A DNA stretch of 64,000 nucleotides from Brevundimonas sp. SORGH_AS_0993. Lineage in GTDB: Bacteria > Pseudomonadota > Alphaproteobacteria > Caulobacterales > Caulobacteraceae. The notes below the pieces were generated by a model. The model was not told the origin of the DNA and did no database searches. It worked only from the letters and a program-made list of their open reading frames with translations. The stretch is taken from positions 2,299,001 through 2,363,000 of the forward strand of contig NZ_JAUTAH010000001.1 in NCBI RefSeq assembly GCF_030818545.1. The letters are read 5' to 3'. Both the position numbers and the translations under genes were made by a program. Shown here one piece after another: positions 1 through 9,354 of the stretch; positions within the stretch are counted from its first letter, which is position 1, and the number at the start of each line of letters is the position of its first letter.

Positions 1-34
1 TTGCCACTAATCGCTCGCCACTGAGGGCTGAGCC

Positions 35-322
35 TTAGCTCAGCACTCCGAGCACGTCCGACTCTTTCATGATGATCAGGTCTTCGCCGTCGATCTTCAC
101 TTCCGTGCCCGACCATTTGCCGAACAGGATGCGGTCGCCGGCCTTCAGTTCCAGGGCGTTGACCACGCCCTTGTCGTCGCGGGTGCCGGGGCCGACGGAG
201 ACGACTTCGCCTTCCTGCGGCTTTTCCTTGGCGGTGTCGGGGATGATGATCCCACCCTTGGTCTTGGATTCTTCTTCAACGCGCTTGACCAGCACGCGGT
301 CGCCGAGCGGACGGAACGCCAT
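35..322 (-). CDS. groS: Co-chaperonin GroES
   Basis: GroES is the 10-kDa heptameric lid of the GroEL folding chamber in the cytoplasm. The 95-residue product has the family's normal length and covers the whole fold: it opens [14 protein letters not shown], has the mobile-loop region with [14 protein letters not shown] around residues 24-37, and ends with the conserved ESDVLGVL. A good Shine-Dalgarno (GGGAGAAG) precedes the ATG at 322. A CIRCE operator lies about 75 bp upstream, so HrcA repression and heat induction are expected. The stop is only 34 bp from the window edge. groEL normally follows groES on the same strand and would lie just outside. Confidence 0.98.
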   Translation of the reverse strand: MAFRPLGDRVLVKRVEEESKTKGGIIIPDTAKEKPQEGEVVSVGPGTRDDKGVVNALELKAGDRILFGKWSGTEVKIDGEDLIIMKESDVLGVLS

Positions 323-395
323 CGGACTTCTCCCTTAAAAACCCCCGGATCGGGGCGTTCTGAAACGGTGAGCGGACCCTCTCGCGATCGCCATG

Positions 396-422
396 TTAGC
401 AGCCGACCAGCAAGAGTGCCAA
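396..422 (-). promoter_or_regulatory. CIRCE operator (HrcA binding site) of groES(L)
   Basis: On the minus strand the site reads TTGGCACTC, nine bases, then GGCTGCTAA. The CIRCE consensus is TTAGCACTC-N9-GAGTGCTAA, so the left arm matches 8 of 9 and the right arm 7 of 9, with exactly the right spacing. It lies about 75 bp before the groES start. HrcA binding here would repress groESL until heat shock. Confidence 0.85.
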
Positions 423-496
423 CGCACGGCGCAAGTAGGGCCGGGCGTCGTGACCGTCAAGGCGAAGCCAGCGAAACAAATGCGACGAATTACGCA

Positions 497-522
497 TTGA
501 CGAAACAAGTGCTTTGCATATC
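497..522 (+). promoter_or_regulatory. Candidate sigma-70-type promoter upstream of DUF2141 gene
   Basis: TTGACG at 497-502 matches the Caulobacter-type -35 element TTGACGS. It is followed after 13 bases by GCATATC at 516-522, a partial match to the GCTANAWC -10. The pair lies about 70 bp before the start of the DUF2141 gene. The call rests on motif matching only, and the -10 is weak. Confidence 0.35.
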
Positions 523-594
523 AAAGTGATTGTGAAGGAGGCGATAGGGCGGTCATTCCGATCCGCCCGTCTCCTTCGAGGAGGCCGATCCGCC

Positions 595-1044
595 ATGAAC
601 CTGAAATCCAAATCCGTCCTGATCGCTGCGACGGCGGCCCTCGCCGCCCTGATGGGCGGGGGCGCGGCCCTGGCCGGCGACGTGACCATCACCGTTACCG
701 GCGTCCAGGCGCGCGGCGGCGACCTGCTGGTCGGCCTGCAGACCGCCAGCCAGTTTCTCAAGCACGAGGGGTCCTACGGTCAGATCATCGCCGCCCCGAC
801 CGCCGGAACCCATGTCGTGACCCTGCGCGACGTCGCCCCTGGCGACTACTCAGTTTCGGTGCTGCACGATGTGGACGGCGATCGCCAGATGAAGATGGCG
901 AACGGTCGTCCTGCCGAGGGCTGGGCCATGGTGAACGGCGCGGCCCTGAGGGCGGCGCCCCGTTTCGACCGGGTCAAGTTCACCGTGCCCGCGGCCGGCG
1001 TGGCGGCCGTCAGCGTCGCCATGCAGTATCCGCCGGCGTCCTGA
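595..1044 (+). CDS. DUF2141 family secreted protein
   Basis: The 149-residue protein has a clear Sec signal peptide: MNLKSK, a hydrophobic stretch, and a probable cleavage after ALA near residue 28. The mature part is a small beta-rich domain. Blocks such as GGDLLVGLQT, DVAPGDYSVSVLHDVDGD and KMANGRPAEGW are typical of DUF2141 proteins (asparagine/aspartate-containing Ca-binding-like loop, then a GWA/GWG motif). Function is unknown; the location is probably periplasmic. The start at 595 was chosen over the upstream in-frame ATG at 514 because GAGGAGG lies 10 bases before it and the signal peptide begins there. Confidence 0.85.
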   Translation: MNLKSKSVLIAATAALAALMGGGAALAGDVTITVTGVQARGGDLLVGLQTASQFLKHEGSYGQIIAAPTAGTHVVTLRDVAPGDYSVSVLHDVDGDRQMKMANGRPAEGWAMVNGAALRAAPRFDRVKFTVPAAGVAAVSVAMQYPPAS

Positions 1045-1172
1045 CCGCCCCGTCCGGCGGGTGAACCCAGGATGAACGACCCTCTGGCGGTGCGTTCAGA
1101 CGCGCACCGCTAGAACCGTCTCAACATCGATGCGCGTTTTGGAAGCATCGACCCGAAACGAAGGAGACGGAT

Positions 1173-1619
1173 ATGTCCAGGTTGCTGAAGATCACCGCCA
1201 TCGCCGCCGCCCCCGTCGTCGCCCTGACGATGATCGCGGCCCCGGCCTCGGCCCAGTCGCACCGCGACCGCGACAACACCAGCCGAAACGCCCTGATCGG
1301 CGCGGCGGTGGGCGGTCTGGCCGGCGCCCTCTACGGCAATGGCGACGGCAACTATATCGCCGGCGGCGCCCTGGCCGGCGCGGCGCTGGGCGCCGTGGCC
1401 TCCAATCGCGGCTCGGGCTGCGAATACTATCGCGGCGGCCGCTGCTACCGGAACCAGGGGCACTGGGAACGCGAACACGGCATCAACAGCCGCGACTACG
1501 GCTACGACTACCGGTACGACGGTCGCCGCTACGAGTCGCGTTACGACCGCCGCTACGACCGCGATTATCGCGACGACCGGGGCTATCGCCGCGACTACCG
1601 CTACGACCGTCGCTGGTAG
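1173..1619 (+). CDS. Secreted glycine-zipper protein with Tyr/Arg/Asp-rich tail
   Basis: The 148-residue protein has a signal peptide (cleavage after ASA, about residue 27). Residues 38-75 form a glycine-zipper segment (NALIGAAVGGLAGALYG, then GGALAGAALGAVAS). One Cys pair sits near CEYYRGGRC. The last 50 or so residues are low complexity, built on repeats like YDYRYD and YDRRYD. Glycine-zipper (17 kDa surface antigen-like, RcnB-like) proteins usually sit in the outer membrane or periplasm, and the charged tyrosine-rich tail may bind cell wall or surface polymers. An AAGGAG site precedes the ATG. No specific function can be given. Confidence 0.75.
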   Translation: MSRLLKITAIAAAPVVALTMIAAPASAQSHRDRDNTSRNALIGAAVGGLAGALYGNGDGNYIAGGALAGAALGAVASNRGSGCEYYRGGRCYRNQGHWEREHGINSRDYGYDYRYDGRRYESRYDRRYDRDYRDDRGYRRDYRYDRRW

Positions 1620-1649
1620 GGGCGCCATCCGATCCTCCAAGGGTCGCGG

Positions 1650-1675
1650 GGCCCGGCCGAAAGGCCGGGCCTTTT
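1650..1675 (+). terminator. Rho-independent terminator
   Basis: A perfect 9-bp stem GGCCCGGCC / GGCCGGGCC with a GAAA loop is followed by TTTT. It stands 30 bp after the glycine-zipper gene. The reverse strand carries only weak T runs, so it mainly serves the plus-strand gene, but the hairpin may also slow transcription arriving from the COG0523 gene. Confidence 0.85.
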
Positions 1676-1695
1676 CGCGTCTGTGTCCTGCAGGC

Positions 1696-2913
<1,218 letters not shown>

Positions 2914-2966
2914 CGGCGCTCCATGTCGCCCGGCGCTTGACCCGGCGGGCCTGATCATGGAAATGA

Positions 2967-2988
2967 TAGGTACATTATAACATATCAA
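2967..2988. promoter_or_regulatory. Zur-type operator between COG0523 GTPase and DUF1826 genes
   Basis: The minus strand reads GATATGTTATAATGTACC. This matches the left half of the Zur consensus GAAATGTTATANTATAACATTTC almost perfectly; the right half is weaker. It sits in an A/T-rich island that stands out from the surrounding G+C-rich DNA, between two divergent start codons at 2913 and 3005. A single Zur dimer could control both promoters. The assignment rests on motif and context only. Confidence 0.7.
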
Positions 2989-3004
2989 ATCATCAAGGTC
3001 ATCA

Positions 3005-3571
3005 ATGGCGGTCGGCGCGGTCGTGCACGGGCTCTCGCCCTCGGTCTTCACCACCCTGTTCGAGCCACAGGTGCGCCTGGCCATCTGCGCCCGGCCCGAC
3101 CTGCTGCGTAACGGCGCCGAGGCCGCGCCCGCGGATTTCTCGGCCGCTTGCGACGGACGCTGGATCGAGCCGTCGGGGCCGGCGCCCGACTGGCTGCTGG
3201 ACGACATTCAGCGGCTGGGCGAAATCCTGAGCCGGGTCACGGGCGTCGAGACCTGGCGGGCGCGGTTTGAGACGGTCCAGACCCGCGCCTGCCCGCGCTT
3301 TCATCAGGACGCGATCGCCGCCCGGCTGATCGTCACCTACGACGGTCCGGGCACGGAATGGGCCTTCGAAAGCGAGGTGGCCGACGACCTGGACGCCCGG
3401 CGGGCCGAGACCCGCGCGCGCATCCGCAGACTGCATCCGGGCGAGATCGCGGTCCTGAAGGGCACGGCGCCGGGCTGGGAGCCGTGGCCCGACTTTCCCG
3501 CCGTGCTGCATCGCTCGCCTCCGGCCAGCCGCCAGACCCCCCGTCGGGTCCTGACACTGGACGCCGTCTGA
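3005..3571 (+). CDS. DUF1826 family protein, probable zinc-starvation response
   Basis: The 188-residue protein shows DUF1826 hallmarks: the CPRFHQD block with a following [14 protein letters not shown], an LKG motif, and a late HRSPP before a hydrophobic RRVLTLD end. The conserved Cys/His residues (CPRFHxD, HRSP) look like possible metal ligands. The biochemical function is unknown. In other proteobacteria DUF1826 genes sit beside Zur-regulated COG0523 genes, and here it is divergent from one across a Zur-like site. AAGG lies 7-8 bases before the ATG. Its stop directly abuts the stop of the convergent DUF4260 gene. Confidence 0.8.
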   Translation: MAVGAVVHGLSPSVFTTLFEPQVRLAICARPDLLRNGAEAAPADFSAACDGRWIEPSGPAPDWLLDDIQRLGEILSRVTGVETWRARFETVQTRACPRFHQDAIAARLIVTYDGPGTEWAFESEVADDLDARRAETRARIRRLHPGEIAVLKGTAPGWEPWPDFPAVLHRSPPASRQTPRRVLTLDAV

Positions 3572-3949
3572 TCAGGACAGGGCGGGCGGTCGTCCGATCC
3601 GCCCCAGATGGGTGATGTCGAACCCGTCCGGAGATTTCAGCCCGTAACCCAGGGCGCGATCCAGGCCGATATGGGCCAGCCAGATCAGGGCCACGGACGT
3701 GGCTGACGGACTGGATGCGGCGAGCCCCACGGCTCCCAGCACGAGGGGTCCGATCAGGCTGTGCGCCAGATTATAGCCCAGGGCGCCGAGACGCGGTCCC
3801 GCCAGATAGGCTGCGAAACTGACGTCGGGCGCCAAAAACAGGACGGCGAACAGGATCCAGCTGGCGTCCATATGGGCGTAGGCCGCCAGGGCAGCCACAA
3901 AAAGCGCCAGGGCTTCGAGCCTTTGCCAAGTTGCAGCGACGACCTTCAT
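3572..3949 (-). CDS. DUF4260 family membrane protein
   Basis: The product is a 125-residue protein with about four hydrophobic segments. It ends in the family signature IWLAHIGLDRALGYGLKSPDGFDITHLGRIG (described by position 90-120; key residues H, D-R, GYGLK, F-T-LG). Its ATG at 3949 overlaps the pgi stop by four bases (ATGA), so it is translated by coupling to pgi. Function is unknown. The upstream open frame to 4066 overlaps pgi codons and is rejected as the start. Confidence 0.75.
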   Translation of the reverse strand: MKVVAATWQRLEALALFVAALAAYAHMDASWILFAVLFLAPDVSFAAYLAGPRLGALGYNLAHSLIGPLVLGAVGLAASSPSATSVALIWLAHIGLDRALGYGLKSPDGFDITHLGRIGRPPALS

Positions 3950-5553
3950 TGCGACAGACGTCGCATCAGGGCGGCGGTTGAGGGGTCCAGGGCCTCGGAC
4001 GGTCGTCCCGCCTCCACATCCTTCAGGATCGCCTTCGCTAGAACCTTGCCCAGTTCGACGCCCCATTGGTCAAAGCTGTTGATGTCCCAGATCACGCCCT
4101 CGACGAAGGTCTTGTGCTCATAGAGGGCCAAGAGCGCGCCCAGGGTCTCGGGCGTCAACCGATCCATGACGATGGCGGTCGAGGGCCGGTCTCCCGTGAA
4201 GGTGCGGTGGGTCGAAAGCCGCGTCGCCTCTTCGTCCGACAGCCCTTGCGCCAGACCTTCCGCCTTGGCGGCTTCGGTCGTCTTGCCCAGCATCAGGGCC
4301 TGCCCCTGGGCCAGGGCGTTGGACCACAGCGGGGCCTCGGGCGCATCCCCATGCGTTCGGGCGACGATCACGAATTCGGCCGGAACCACCTGCGGACCCT
4401 GGTGGATCTGCTGGAAAAAGGCGTGCTGGCCGTTGGTTCCCGGTTCGCCGAACACGACGGGACAGGTCTGGCGCGTCACCGGCGTGCCGTCGCGATGCAC
4501 CCGCTTGCCGTTCGATTCCATCTCCAGTTGCTGCAGGAAGGACGGCAGGCGGCGCAGGGCGTGGGCGTAGGGGGCCACCGTCCGCGCCCTGCGGTCCAGG
4601 CCGTCCACGTTGAACACCTGGGCCAGGGCCATCAGCACCGGCGCGTTCTTCTCCAGCGGGGCCGTGACGAAATGGTCGTCCATGGCGGCGGCGCCCGCCA
4701 GCATCCGTTCGAACACCTCCCACCCCAGGGCGATGGCGCACGACAGGCTGACCGCCGCCCACAGCGAATAGCGCCCGCCGACCCAGTCCCGGAAGGCGAA
4801 GGTCCGGCCGCAGCCGAAAGCCGCCGCCTTGTCCGGCGCCGCCGTCACCCCGATGAAGTGTTTGGTCATGCCCTCGGCGGGCAGCGACGCCGCCAGCCAG
4901 GTCTTGGCCGCCTCGGCGTTGGCCAGGGTTTCCTGCGTCGTGAAGGTCTTGGACACCACCACCACCAAGGTCGTCTCGGGGTCCAGGCCGGTCAGGGCCT
5001 CGGCCATGTCGCGCGGGTCGATGTTGGCGACGAACCGCAGGTCGAGGACCGGGTCCAGCGGGCGCAGGGCGTCCCACACCAGACGCGGCCCCAGGTCCGA
5101 CCCGCCGATGCCGACATGGACAATGGCCTCGAACCGCCGGCCGGTCGCCCCGGCCTCCGCGCCGGTACGCACGGCCTCGGCATAGGCCCTCATCTCGGCG
5201 CGGACGGCGTCCACCTCGGCCGAGACTGGTTCGCCCAGGGCCTTGAAGTCGGCGCCCGGCGCGGCGCGCAGGGCCGGGTGCAGCACCGCCCGGCCTTCGG
5301 TCAGATTGACCGCCTCGCCGCCGAACAGGGCCGCGCGGCGCCCTTCCACGTCGCTGGCTCGCGCCAGGTCCAGACACGCCTCGAAGGCCGCGCGGGTCCA
5401 GCTCTGTTTCGACAGATCGACATAAAGGCCCGCCGCCTCGACCGACATCCGATCCAGCCGGTCTGGATCGGCGGCGAACTGGTCCGCGATCCGGCCTTTC
5501 GCGGCCTCGGCGGCGGTCAGGTCGAAGGTCGTCCAGGCGGCGTCGCGGGTCAT
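3946..5553 (-). CDS. pgi: Glucose-6-phosphate isomerase
   Basis: The enzyme interconverts glucose-6-phosphate and fructose-6-phosphate in the cytoplasm, at the junction of glycolysis, gluconeogenesis and the Entner-Doudoroff route. The 535-residue length is normal. Visible signatures are HVGIGGSDLGP (sugar-phosphate site), VVVSKTFTTQET, GGRYSLWAAVSLSC (PGI signature 1, with the catalytic region), ESNGK and FDQWGVELGK (signature 2, near the C terminus). It is transcribed away from a small secreted-protein gene across a 95-bp spacer with a perfect inverted repeat. A DUF4260 gene follows with a 4-base overlap. Confidence 0.97.
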   Translation of the reverse strand: MTRDAAWTTFDLTAAEAAKGRIADQFAADPDRLDRMSVEAAGLYVDLSKQSWTRAAFEACLDLARASDVEGRRAALFGGEAVNLTEGRAVLHPALRAAPGADFKALGEPVSAEVDAVRAEMRAYAEAVRTGAEAGATGRRFEAIVHVGIGGSDLGPRLVWDALRPLDPVLDLRFVANIDPRDMAEALTGLDPETTLVVVVSKTFTTQETLANAEAAKTWLAASLPAEGMTKHFIGVTAAPDKAAAFGCGRTFAFRDWVGGRYSLWAAVSLSCAIALGWEVFERMLAGAAAMDDHFVTAPLEKNAPVLMALAQVFNVDGLDRRARTVAPYAHALRRLPSFLQQLEMESNGKRVHRDGTPVTRQTCPVVFGEPGTNGQHAFFQQIHQGPQVVPAEFVIVARTHGDAPEAPLWSNALAQGQALMLGKTTEAAKAEGLAQGLSDEEATRLSTHRTFTGDRPSTAIVMDRLTPETLGALLALYEHKTFVEGVIWDINSFDQWGVELGKVLAKAILKDVEAGRPSEALDPSTAALMRRLSQ

Positions 5554-5574
5554 CGGCGGTCCTCGTCTAACAGG

Positions 5575-5590
5575 GTAAACACTCGTTTAC
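5575..5590. promoter_or_regulatory. Perfect inverted repeat GTAAAC-N4-GTTTAC, candidate operator
   Basis: Two 6-bp arms separated by ACTC lie in the 95-bp divergent spacer, 22 bp before the pgi start and about 60 bp before the start at 5649. The geometry (about 10-bp centre spacing, perfect dyad) suits a dimeric repressor. No regulator gene is adjacent, so the binding protein is unknown. Confidence 0.4.
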
Positions 5591-5648
5591 GGTCGGGGCG
5601 TATTCAGGATCAACGTCCCAGCGGACGCTGAAACAGGAAGTCACCTCA

Positions 5649-6125
5649 ATGTCCTGCGGCCTTGCTCTCACGATCGCCCTGTCGATGTCCAATCCCGCCG
5701 TGGCCCTGGCGGCGGAACAGCCGGCGGCGGCGCCGGGCGCGCCGGTCTCCGTCGCGGGCGAACCCCTGTTCGCCGACATCATCGCCCGCTCGGCCCGTCT
5801 GAAGGCGATGGTGGACGGCTGGGCCGCCGCCAAGGCCGCCGACGACGCCGCCTTCTTCGCCAGCCAGGTCTTCACCGGCTTCAAGGCCCAGGCGGACGAA
5901 CTGGCGGCCCTGGACATGCAGGGGCATCTGATCCTCAAGGAACGCGGCACGGACGGCGATCTGAAATGCATCCTGCGCGGCATTTCTGAAGACATGCCCA
6001 AGAAGGTCGCGGCCGTTCAGGCGGCCGCCAGCCCGGCCGAGCGCGCCACCGCCCTGTCGGAACTGTCTTATCTGCTGAACGACAATGTCGAGGTCATCAC
6101 CGCCCCGCCGAAGCCGGCGGTGTAG
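5649..6125 (+). CDS. Hypothetical secreted protein
   Basis: The 158-residue protein starts with a probable signal peptide (MSCGLALTIALSM, then VALAAEQP, with cleavage after ALA near residue 21). The mature part is helical and alanine-rich, with a single Cys (LKCILRG, about residue 108). I recognise no family. It is divergent from pgi and its 3' end overlaps the end of the convergent dsbD-like gene by 29 bp. Confidence 0.6.
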   Translation: MSCGLALTIALSMSNPAVALAAEQPAAAPGAPVSVAGEPLFADIIARSARLKAMVDGWAAAKAADDAAFFASQVFTGFKAQADELAALDMQGHLILKERGTDGDLKCILRGISEDMPKKVAAVQAAASPAERATALSELSYLLNDNVEVITAPPKPAV

Positions 6126-8364
6126 GACCCCGGTTCCGCCTCAGCGCCTCGATCACCACGCCCTCGGTCAGCAGCTGGGGCAGGATTTCGGGTTCGGCCC
6201 GGCCGGGGCGATAGACCAGATACAGCGGCACGCCCGACCGGCCGTGCGCCTGGAGTTCTTGCGCGATGGCGTCGTCGCGCCGGGTCCAGTCCCCCACCAG
6301 ATAGACGGCGTTCGCCGCCCGGATCGCCTCGGCCACGCGCGGCGACGACAGGGCCGTCCGCTCGTTGATCTTGCACGTCACGCACCAGTCGGCGGTCAGG
6401 TTGACCAGGACCGGCCGGCCCGCCGCCGTCGCCTGGGCCACCGCCTGGGGCGACCAGGGCCGGGCGGGCAGGGCGGTCTGGGCGGCTTGGGCGGCTTGGG
6501 CGCTGGCGCCCTCCACGACCGCCGGCCGATCTTGCGCCGTCATGGCTGCGGCGCCCGCCAGCATGAGGGCCGACAGCAGCGCCAGGGTCGCGGTCACGAC
6601 GCCGATCGCCGCCCGCCGACCTTCGGCCCGACGCGCCTGGACGCGGCCATAGGTCCAGCCGGCGAAGGCCAGCGCCAGGCCGGCGGCCAGAAGCCCGGCC
6701 AGGGGCTGGCCCCCGCCCTGCTGGCCGAACACCCAGGCCAGCCACAGGGCCGCCCCGTACATGGGAAAGGCCAGGACGCCCTTCAGCGTCTCCATCCAGG
6801 CGCCGGGGCGGGGCAACCGCGCCAGAAGGCCGGGCGACAGGCTGATCGCCACATAGGGCGCCGCCAGACCCAGCCCCAGGGCCGTGAAGACCGCCAGCGC
6901 CAGGGGCCAGGGCAGGACCAGGGCCGCGCCCAGGGCGGCCGCCATGAAGGGCGCGGTGCAGGGGGCCGCCACCACCACCGCCAGCACTCCGGTGAAGAAG
7001 GCGCCGGTCGCGCCGGGCAGGCGGGCCAGAGGCCCGGACCCGGCCCCCTGCAGCCCGGCGCCCACATGAAAGACGCCCGACAGGTTCAGACTCACGCCCA
7101 ACAGGATCAGAGCCAGGGTCGCGGTCACGCCCGGCGACTGCAACTGGAAGCCCCAGCCGACAGCCTGACCGGCGGTCCTCAGCACCAGAAGCGCGCCCGC
7201 CAGTGTCAGAAAGCTGGCCAGCACCCCGGCCAGAAAGGCCAGGCCGTCGCGGCGCGCGCGGGCCGGGTCGTGGGCGGCGGCCGACAGGGCGGCGGCCTTC
7301 ATCGCCAGCACCGGAAAGACGCACGGCATCAGATTCAGCACCAGTCCGCCCAGCAGGGCCAGGGCCAGGACGTGCTGCAAACCCAGGCCGCCGGCCCCGG
7401 ACGTTTGCCCCGTCTTCGCCCCGGCCTCGACCCCGGCCTCGACCCCGGCCTCGACCCCGGCCTCGACACTGGCCGCGGCCTCCGACAGAGGGGTAAGGGT
7501 CGCCTGGCCCTCTGCTCCCGCCAGCGGCGGCCCCGGCTCGGCGGTGATCTCCCAGGCGCCCCTGTCGGTGGCCAGAACGCCCGAGACGGCGCCGTCGCCC
7601 GCCTGTCGTCCCGGCGTCAGCCTCAGGCTCAGGCCGTCGGGTCCGCGTCGGCCGCTCTGCACCGCCGCATGGTCGATGCGACCGGCCTCGAACGGAAAGA
7701 AATAGGCCGCGCCGACGCCGCCCGCCAGAGGCCCGCCGGTCGCAGTCAGGGTCAGGCTTTCGCCCTGGCCGCCGCGCGTGACGCGGGCGGTGACGCCGGC
7801 CGGACGCGGTGCGGCCGCGACGGTCTTGCGGATCGCCTCGCCCCAGGGCCGGGCCAGGGGCGCGGCGCCCTCGCGCACCGGCAGGGCCAGGGACAGGGTC
7901 AGGGGTTCGGGCACGCACATCCGGTCGCTGCACACCAGAAACAGGGCCTGGGCCGTCAGGGTCAGGACCTCGCCCGGTCGCGCCGTCGCCGGAACCTGGA
8001 TCGGCACGGGCAGGAAGACCTCGCCCGAATAGCCGTAGTTCATCAGCCCCAACAGCCTCTGGCGCGTCGGCAGGGGCCACAGGACGGGATCGGCCTTCAC
8101 CCCGGCCGGCAAGGTCCAGTCCAGGGTGGTCGCCCCGCCCGAATCGCCGGGATTGCGCCAATAGGTGTGCCAGCCCGGCTGGATCGCCTGGCGCACGGCC
8201 ACGACCACGGTGGAACCCGGCGTGGCCCATTGGGTCATGGGGACCAGTTCCGCCTCGATCCGTTCGGTCCTCTGGGCGCCGAAGGCCGGCTCGACCGCCG
8301 AAGCCTGAACCGTGGGCGCCAGGACGGCCAGCATCAGGGCGACAAGAAGAGCGAAGGGACGCAA
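6097..8364 (-). CDS. DsbD/ScsB-like thiol:disulfide interchange protein
   Basis: The 755-residue inner-membrane electron conduit carries reducing power from cytoplasmic thioredoxin to the periplasm. In order it has a signal peptide (to about residue 22); a periplasmic ScsB-type domain with the Cys pair in LVCSDRMCVPEP; a linker with a VEAG repeat; a DsbD transmembrane core of about eight helices with Cys in LMPCVFPVLAMK and AAPCTAPFM; and a C-terminal thioredoxin-like domain with the active site ADWCVTCK. The N-terminal architecture (GWHTYWRNPGDSG) fits the protein-disulfide reductase family related to ScsB better than classical E. coli DsbD. Its client is unknown. Confidence 0.9.
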   Translation of the reverse strand: MRPFALLVALMLAVLAPTVQASAVEPAFGAQRTERIEAELVPMTQWATPGSTVVVAVRQAIQPGWHTYWRNPGDSGGATTLDWTLPAGVKADPVLWPLPTRQRLLGLMNYGYSGEVFLPVPIQVPATARPGEVLTLTAQALFLVCSDRMCVPEPLTLSLALPVREGAAPLARPWGEAIRKTVAAAPRPAGVTARVTRGGQGESLTLTATGGPLAGGVGAAYFFPFEAGRIDHAAVQSGRRGPDGLSLRLTPGRQAGDGAVSGVLATDRGAWEITAEPGPPLAGAEGQATLTPLSEAAASVEAGVEAGVEAGVEAGAKTGQTSGAGGLGLQHVLALALLGGLVLNLMPCVFPVLAMKAAALSAAAHDPARARRDGLAFLAGVLASFLTLAGALLVLRTAGQAVGWGFQLQSPGVTATLALILLGVSLNLSGVFHVGAGLQGAGSGPLARLPGATGAFFTGVLAVVVAAPCTAPFMAAALGAALVLPWPLALAVFTALGLGLAAPYVAISLSPGLLARLPRPGAWMETLKGVLAFPMYGAALWLAWVFGQQGGGQPLAGLLAAGLALAFAGWTYGRVQARRAEGRRAAIGVVTATLALLSALMLAGAAAMTAQDRPAVVEGASAQAAQAAQTALPARPWSPQAVAQATAAGRPVLVNLTADWCVTCKINERTALSSPRVAEAIRAANAVYLVGDWTRRDDAIAQELQAHGRSGVPLYLVYRPGRAEPEILPQLLTEGVVIEALRRNRGPTPPASAGR
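7421..7468. repeat. 12-bp tandem repeat inside dsbD-like gene
   Basis: About four copies of CCGGCCTCGACC run in tandem and encode VEAG repeats in the linker between the periplasmic and membrane domains. Copies are nearly identical at DNA level, as expected from recent slippage. The unit is a multiple of three, so copy-number change keeps the frame. Confidence 0.85.
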
Positions 8365-8447
8365 AGGGGCATTTCCGAAAGGCGCGACGGGCCTGCCGAT
8401 CTTAGGCGCTTGCGTCGCCCTTCGCCATCACGACCGGCGGCGCGCGA

Positions 8448-8897
8448 TCAGCGCGGGGCGACCTCGACGATCACCTCGGTGCGGCGACGCAACAGTTCTT
8501 CCTGGCCCGAGGGCGTCACCGCGCCCGCATCGCCCGCCGCCGCCACCTCGAACACCGGGGCGGGCATGCCGGCCTGGGTCAGGGCCTGGGCCACCGCGCG
8601 GGCGCGCTGCTGCGACAGGGTCATGTTGGCCTCGGACGCGCCGGTGGCGTCGGCCAGACCCAGGACCCGCACCCGGGCGATGCGGCACTGGCGCGCCTTT
8701 TCGGCGGCCGTGGTCAGCAACAGCTGCGCCGCATCAGTCAGCCGCGCCTGGTTTTCCACGAAATAGACATCGAAGCGCCCGGACTGGCAGCCGCTTTCGC
8801 CGACCACCAGGGCCGACCGCTTGGGCGTCTGCGCGCACCCGACCACCGCCAGGCCGACGACCGCCGCCGCCGCTACGCCCGCTTTGAAACCCTTCAT
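8448..8897 (-). CDS. OmpA-family lipoprotein
   Basis: The 149-residue lipoprotein has a lipobox VVGC near residue 21 and a C-terminal OmpA-like domain. The domain shows DVYFVENQARLTDAA (strand 1), VRVLGLADATG (the peptidoglycan-binding region, usually GHTDxxG, here with A in place of H/T) and LSQQRARAVAQAL. Such proteins tie the outer membrane to peptidoglycan. The ATG at 8897 was preferred to the one at 8909 because GAGGGG sits six bases before it. The substituted GHTD motif makes peptidoglycan binding less certain. Confidence 0.75.
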   Translation of the reverse strand: MKGFKAGVAAAAVVGLAVVGCAQTPKRSALVVGESGCQSGRFDVYFVENQARLTDAAQLLLTTAAEKARQCRIARVRVLGLADATGASEANMTLSQQRARAVAQALTQAGMPAPVFEVAAAGDAGAVTPSGQEELLRRRTEVIVEVAPR

Positions 8898-8933
8898 GAC
8901 GCCCCTCATCCAGACAGCCCCTCAGACACGAAA

Positions 8934-8963
8934 GGGGCGGCCCATCCTTCGACGCGCCGCCCC
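8934..8963 (-). terminator. Hairpin downstream of glycine-zipper lipoprotein gene
   Basis: The stem GGGGCGGC / GCCGCCCC encloses a 14-base loop. On the minus strand it is followed by TTTCGTG, a short U tract. It lies between the stop at 9010 and the OmpA lipoprotein start at 8897, so it may end or attenuate the upstream transcript. Confidence 0.5.
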
Positions 8964-9009
8964 CGGAACTCAAGCCCGGTCACGCACCCGCGACCGGCGC
9001 CCGCGTCGA

Positions 9010-9354
9010 TCAATAGCGACGCTGGCCGTTCTCCCAGTAGCACTCGTCCTGGCGGTTGTCGTAGCAATAGTAGTACCGTCCCTGGCTGTCGCGGTAACGC
9101 TGCTGGTTGTTGCGGTCCTGGTTGGAGCCGCGGATGGCGCCCGCCGCGCCGCCGACGGCTGCGCCGATCAGGGCGCCCGTGGCCGCATTGCCGCCGCCGA
9201 CGTTGTTGCCGACGATGGCGCCGGCCACGGCGCCCAGGCCGGCGCCGATGGCGCCCTGGCGAACCGACTGGTTCGGCCCGTTGCCATAGGGGTCGCTGGC
9301 GCAGGCCGACGCCAGAAGACCGGCGCCCGCAATGGCGATGATCGCTTTGTTCAT
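9010..9354 (-). CDS. Glycine-zipper lipoprotein
   Basis: The 114-residue protein has a lipoprotein signal (MNKAIIAIAG, lipobox LASAC near residue 18). A long glycine zipper follows ([16 protein letters not shown], then GALIGAAVGGAAGAIRG). The hydrophilic tail is rich in Q, R and Y, with a Cys pair (YYCYDNRQDECYW). It resembles outer-membrane glycine-zipper (17 kDa surface antigen-like) proteins, and the tail resembles that of the gene at 1173. The start at 9354 begins the signal peptide; the longer frame upstream is not coding-like. Function is unknown. Confidence 0.75.
   Translation of the reverse strand: MNKAIIAIAGAGLLASACASDPYGNGPNQSVRQGAIGAGLGAVAGAIVGNNVGGGNAATGALIGAAVGGAAGAIRGSNQDRNNQQRYRDSQGRYYYCYDNRQDECYWENGQRRY

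Noticed and set aside
6068..8766. Very long open frames (720 and 893 codons) overlapping the DsbD-like gene
   Set aside because: They are shadow frames of the high-G+C coding strand, with repetitive Arg/Gly/Pro/Gln composition and no domain; the DsbD-like frame has clear motifs.
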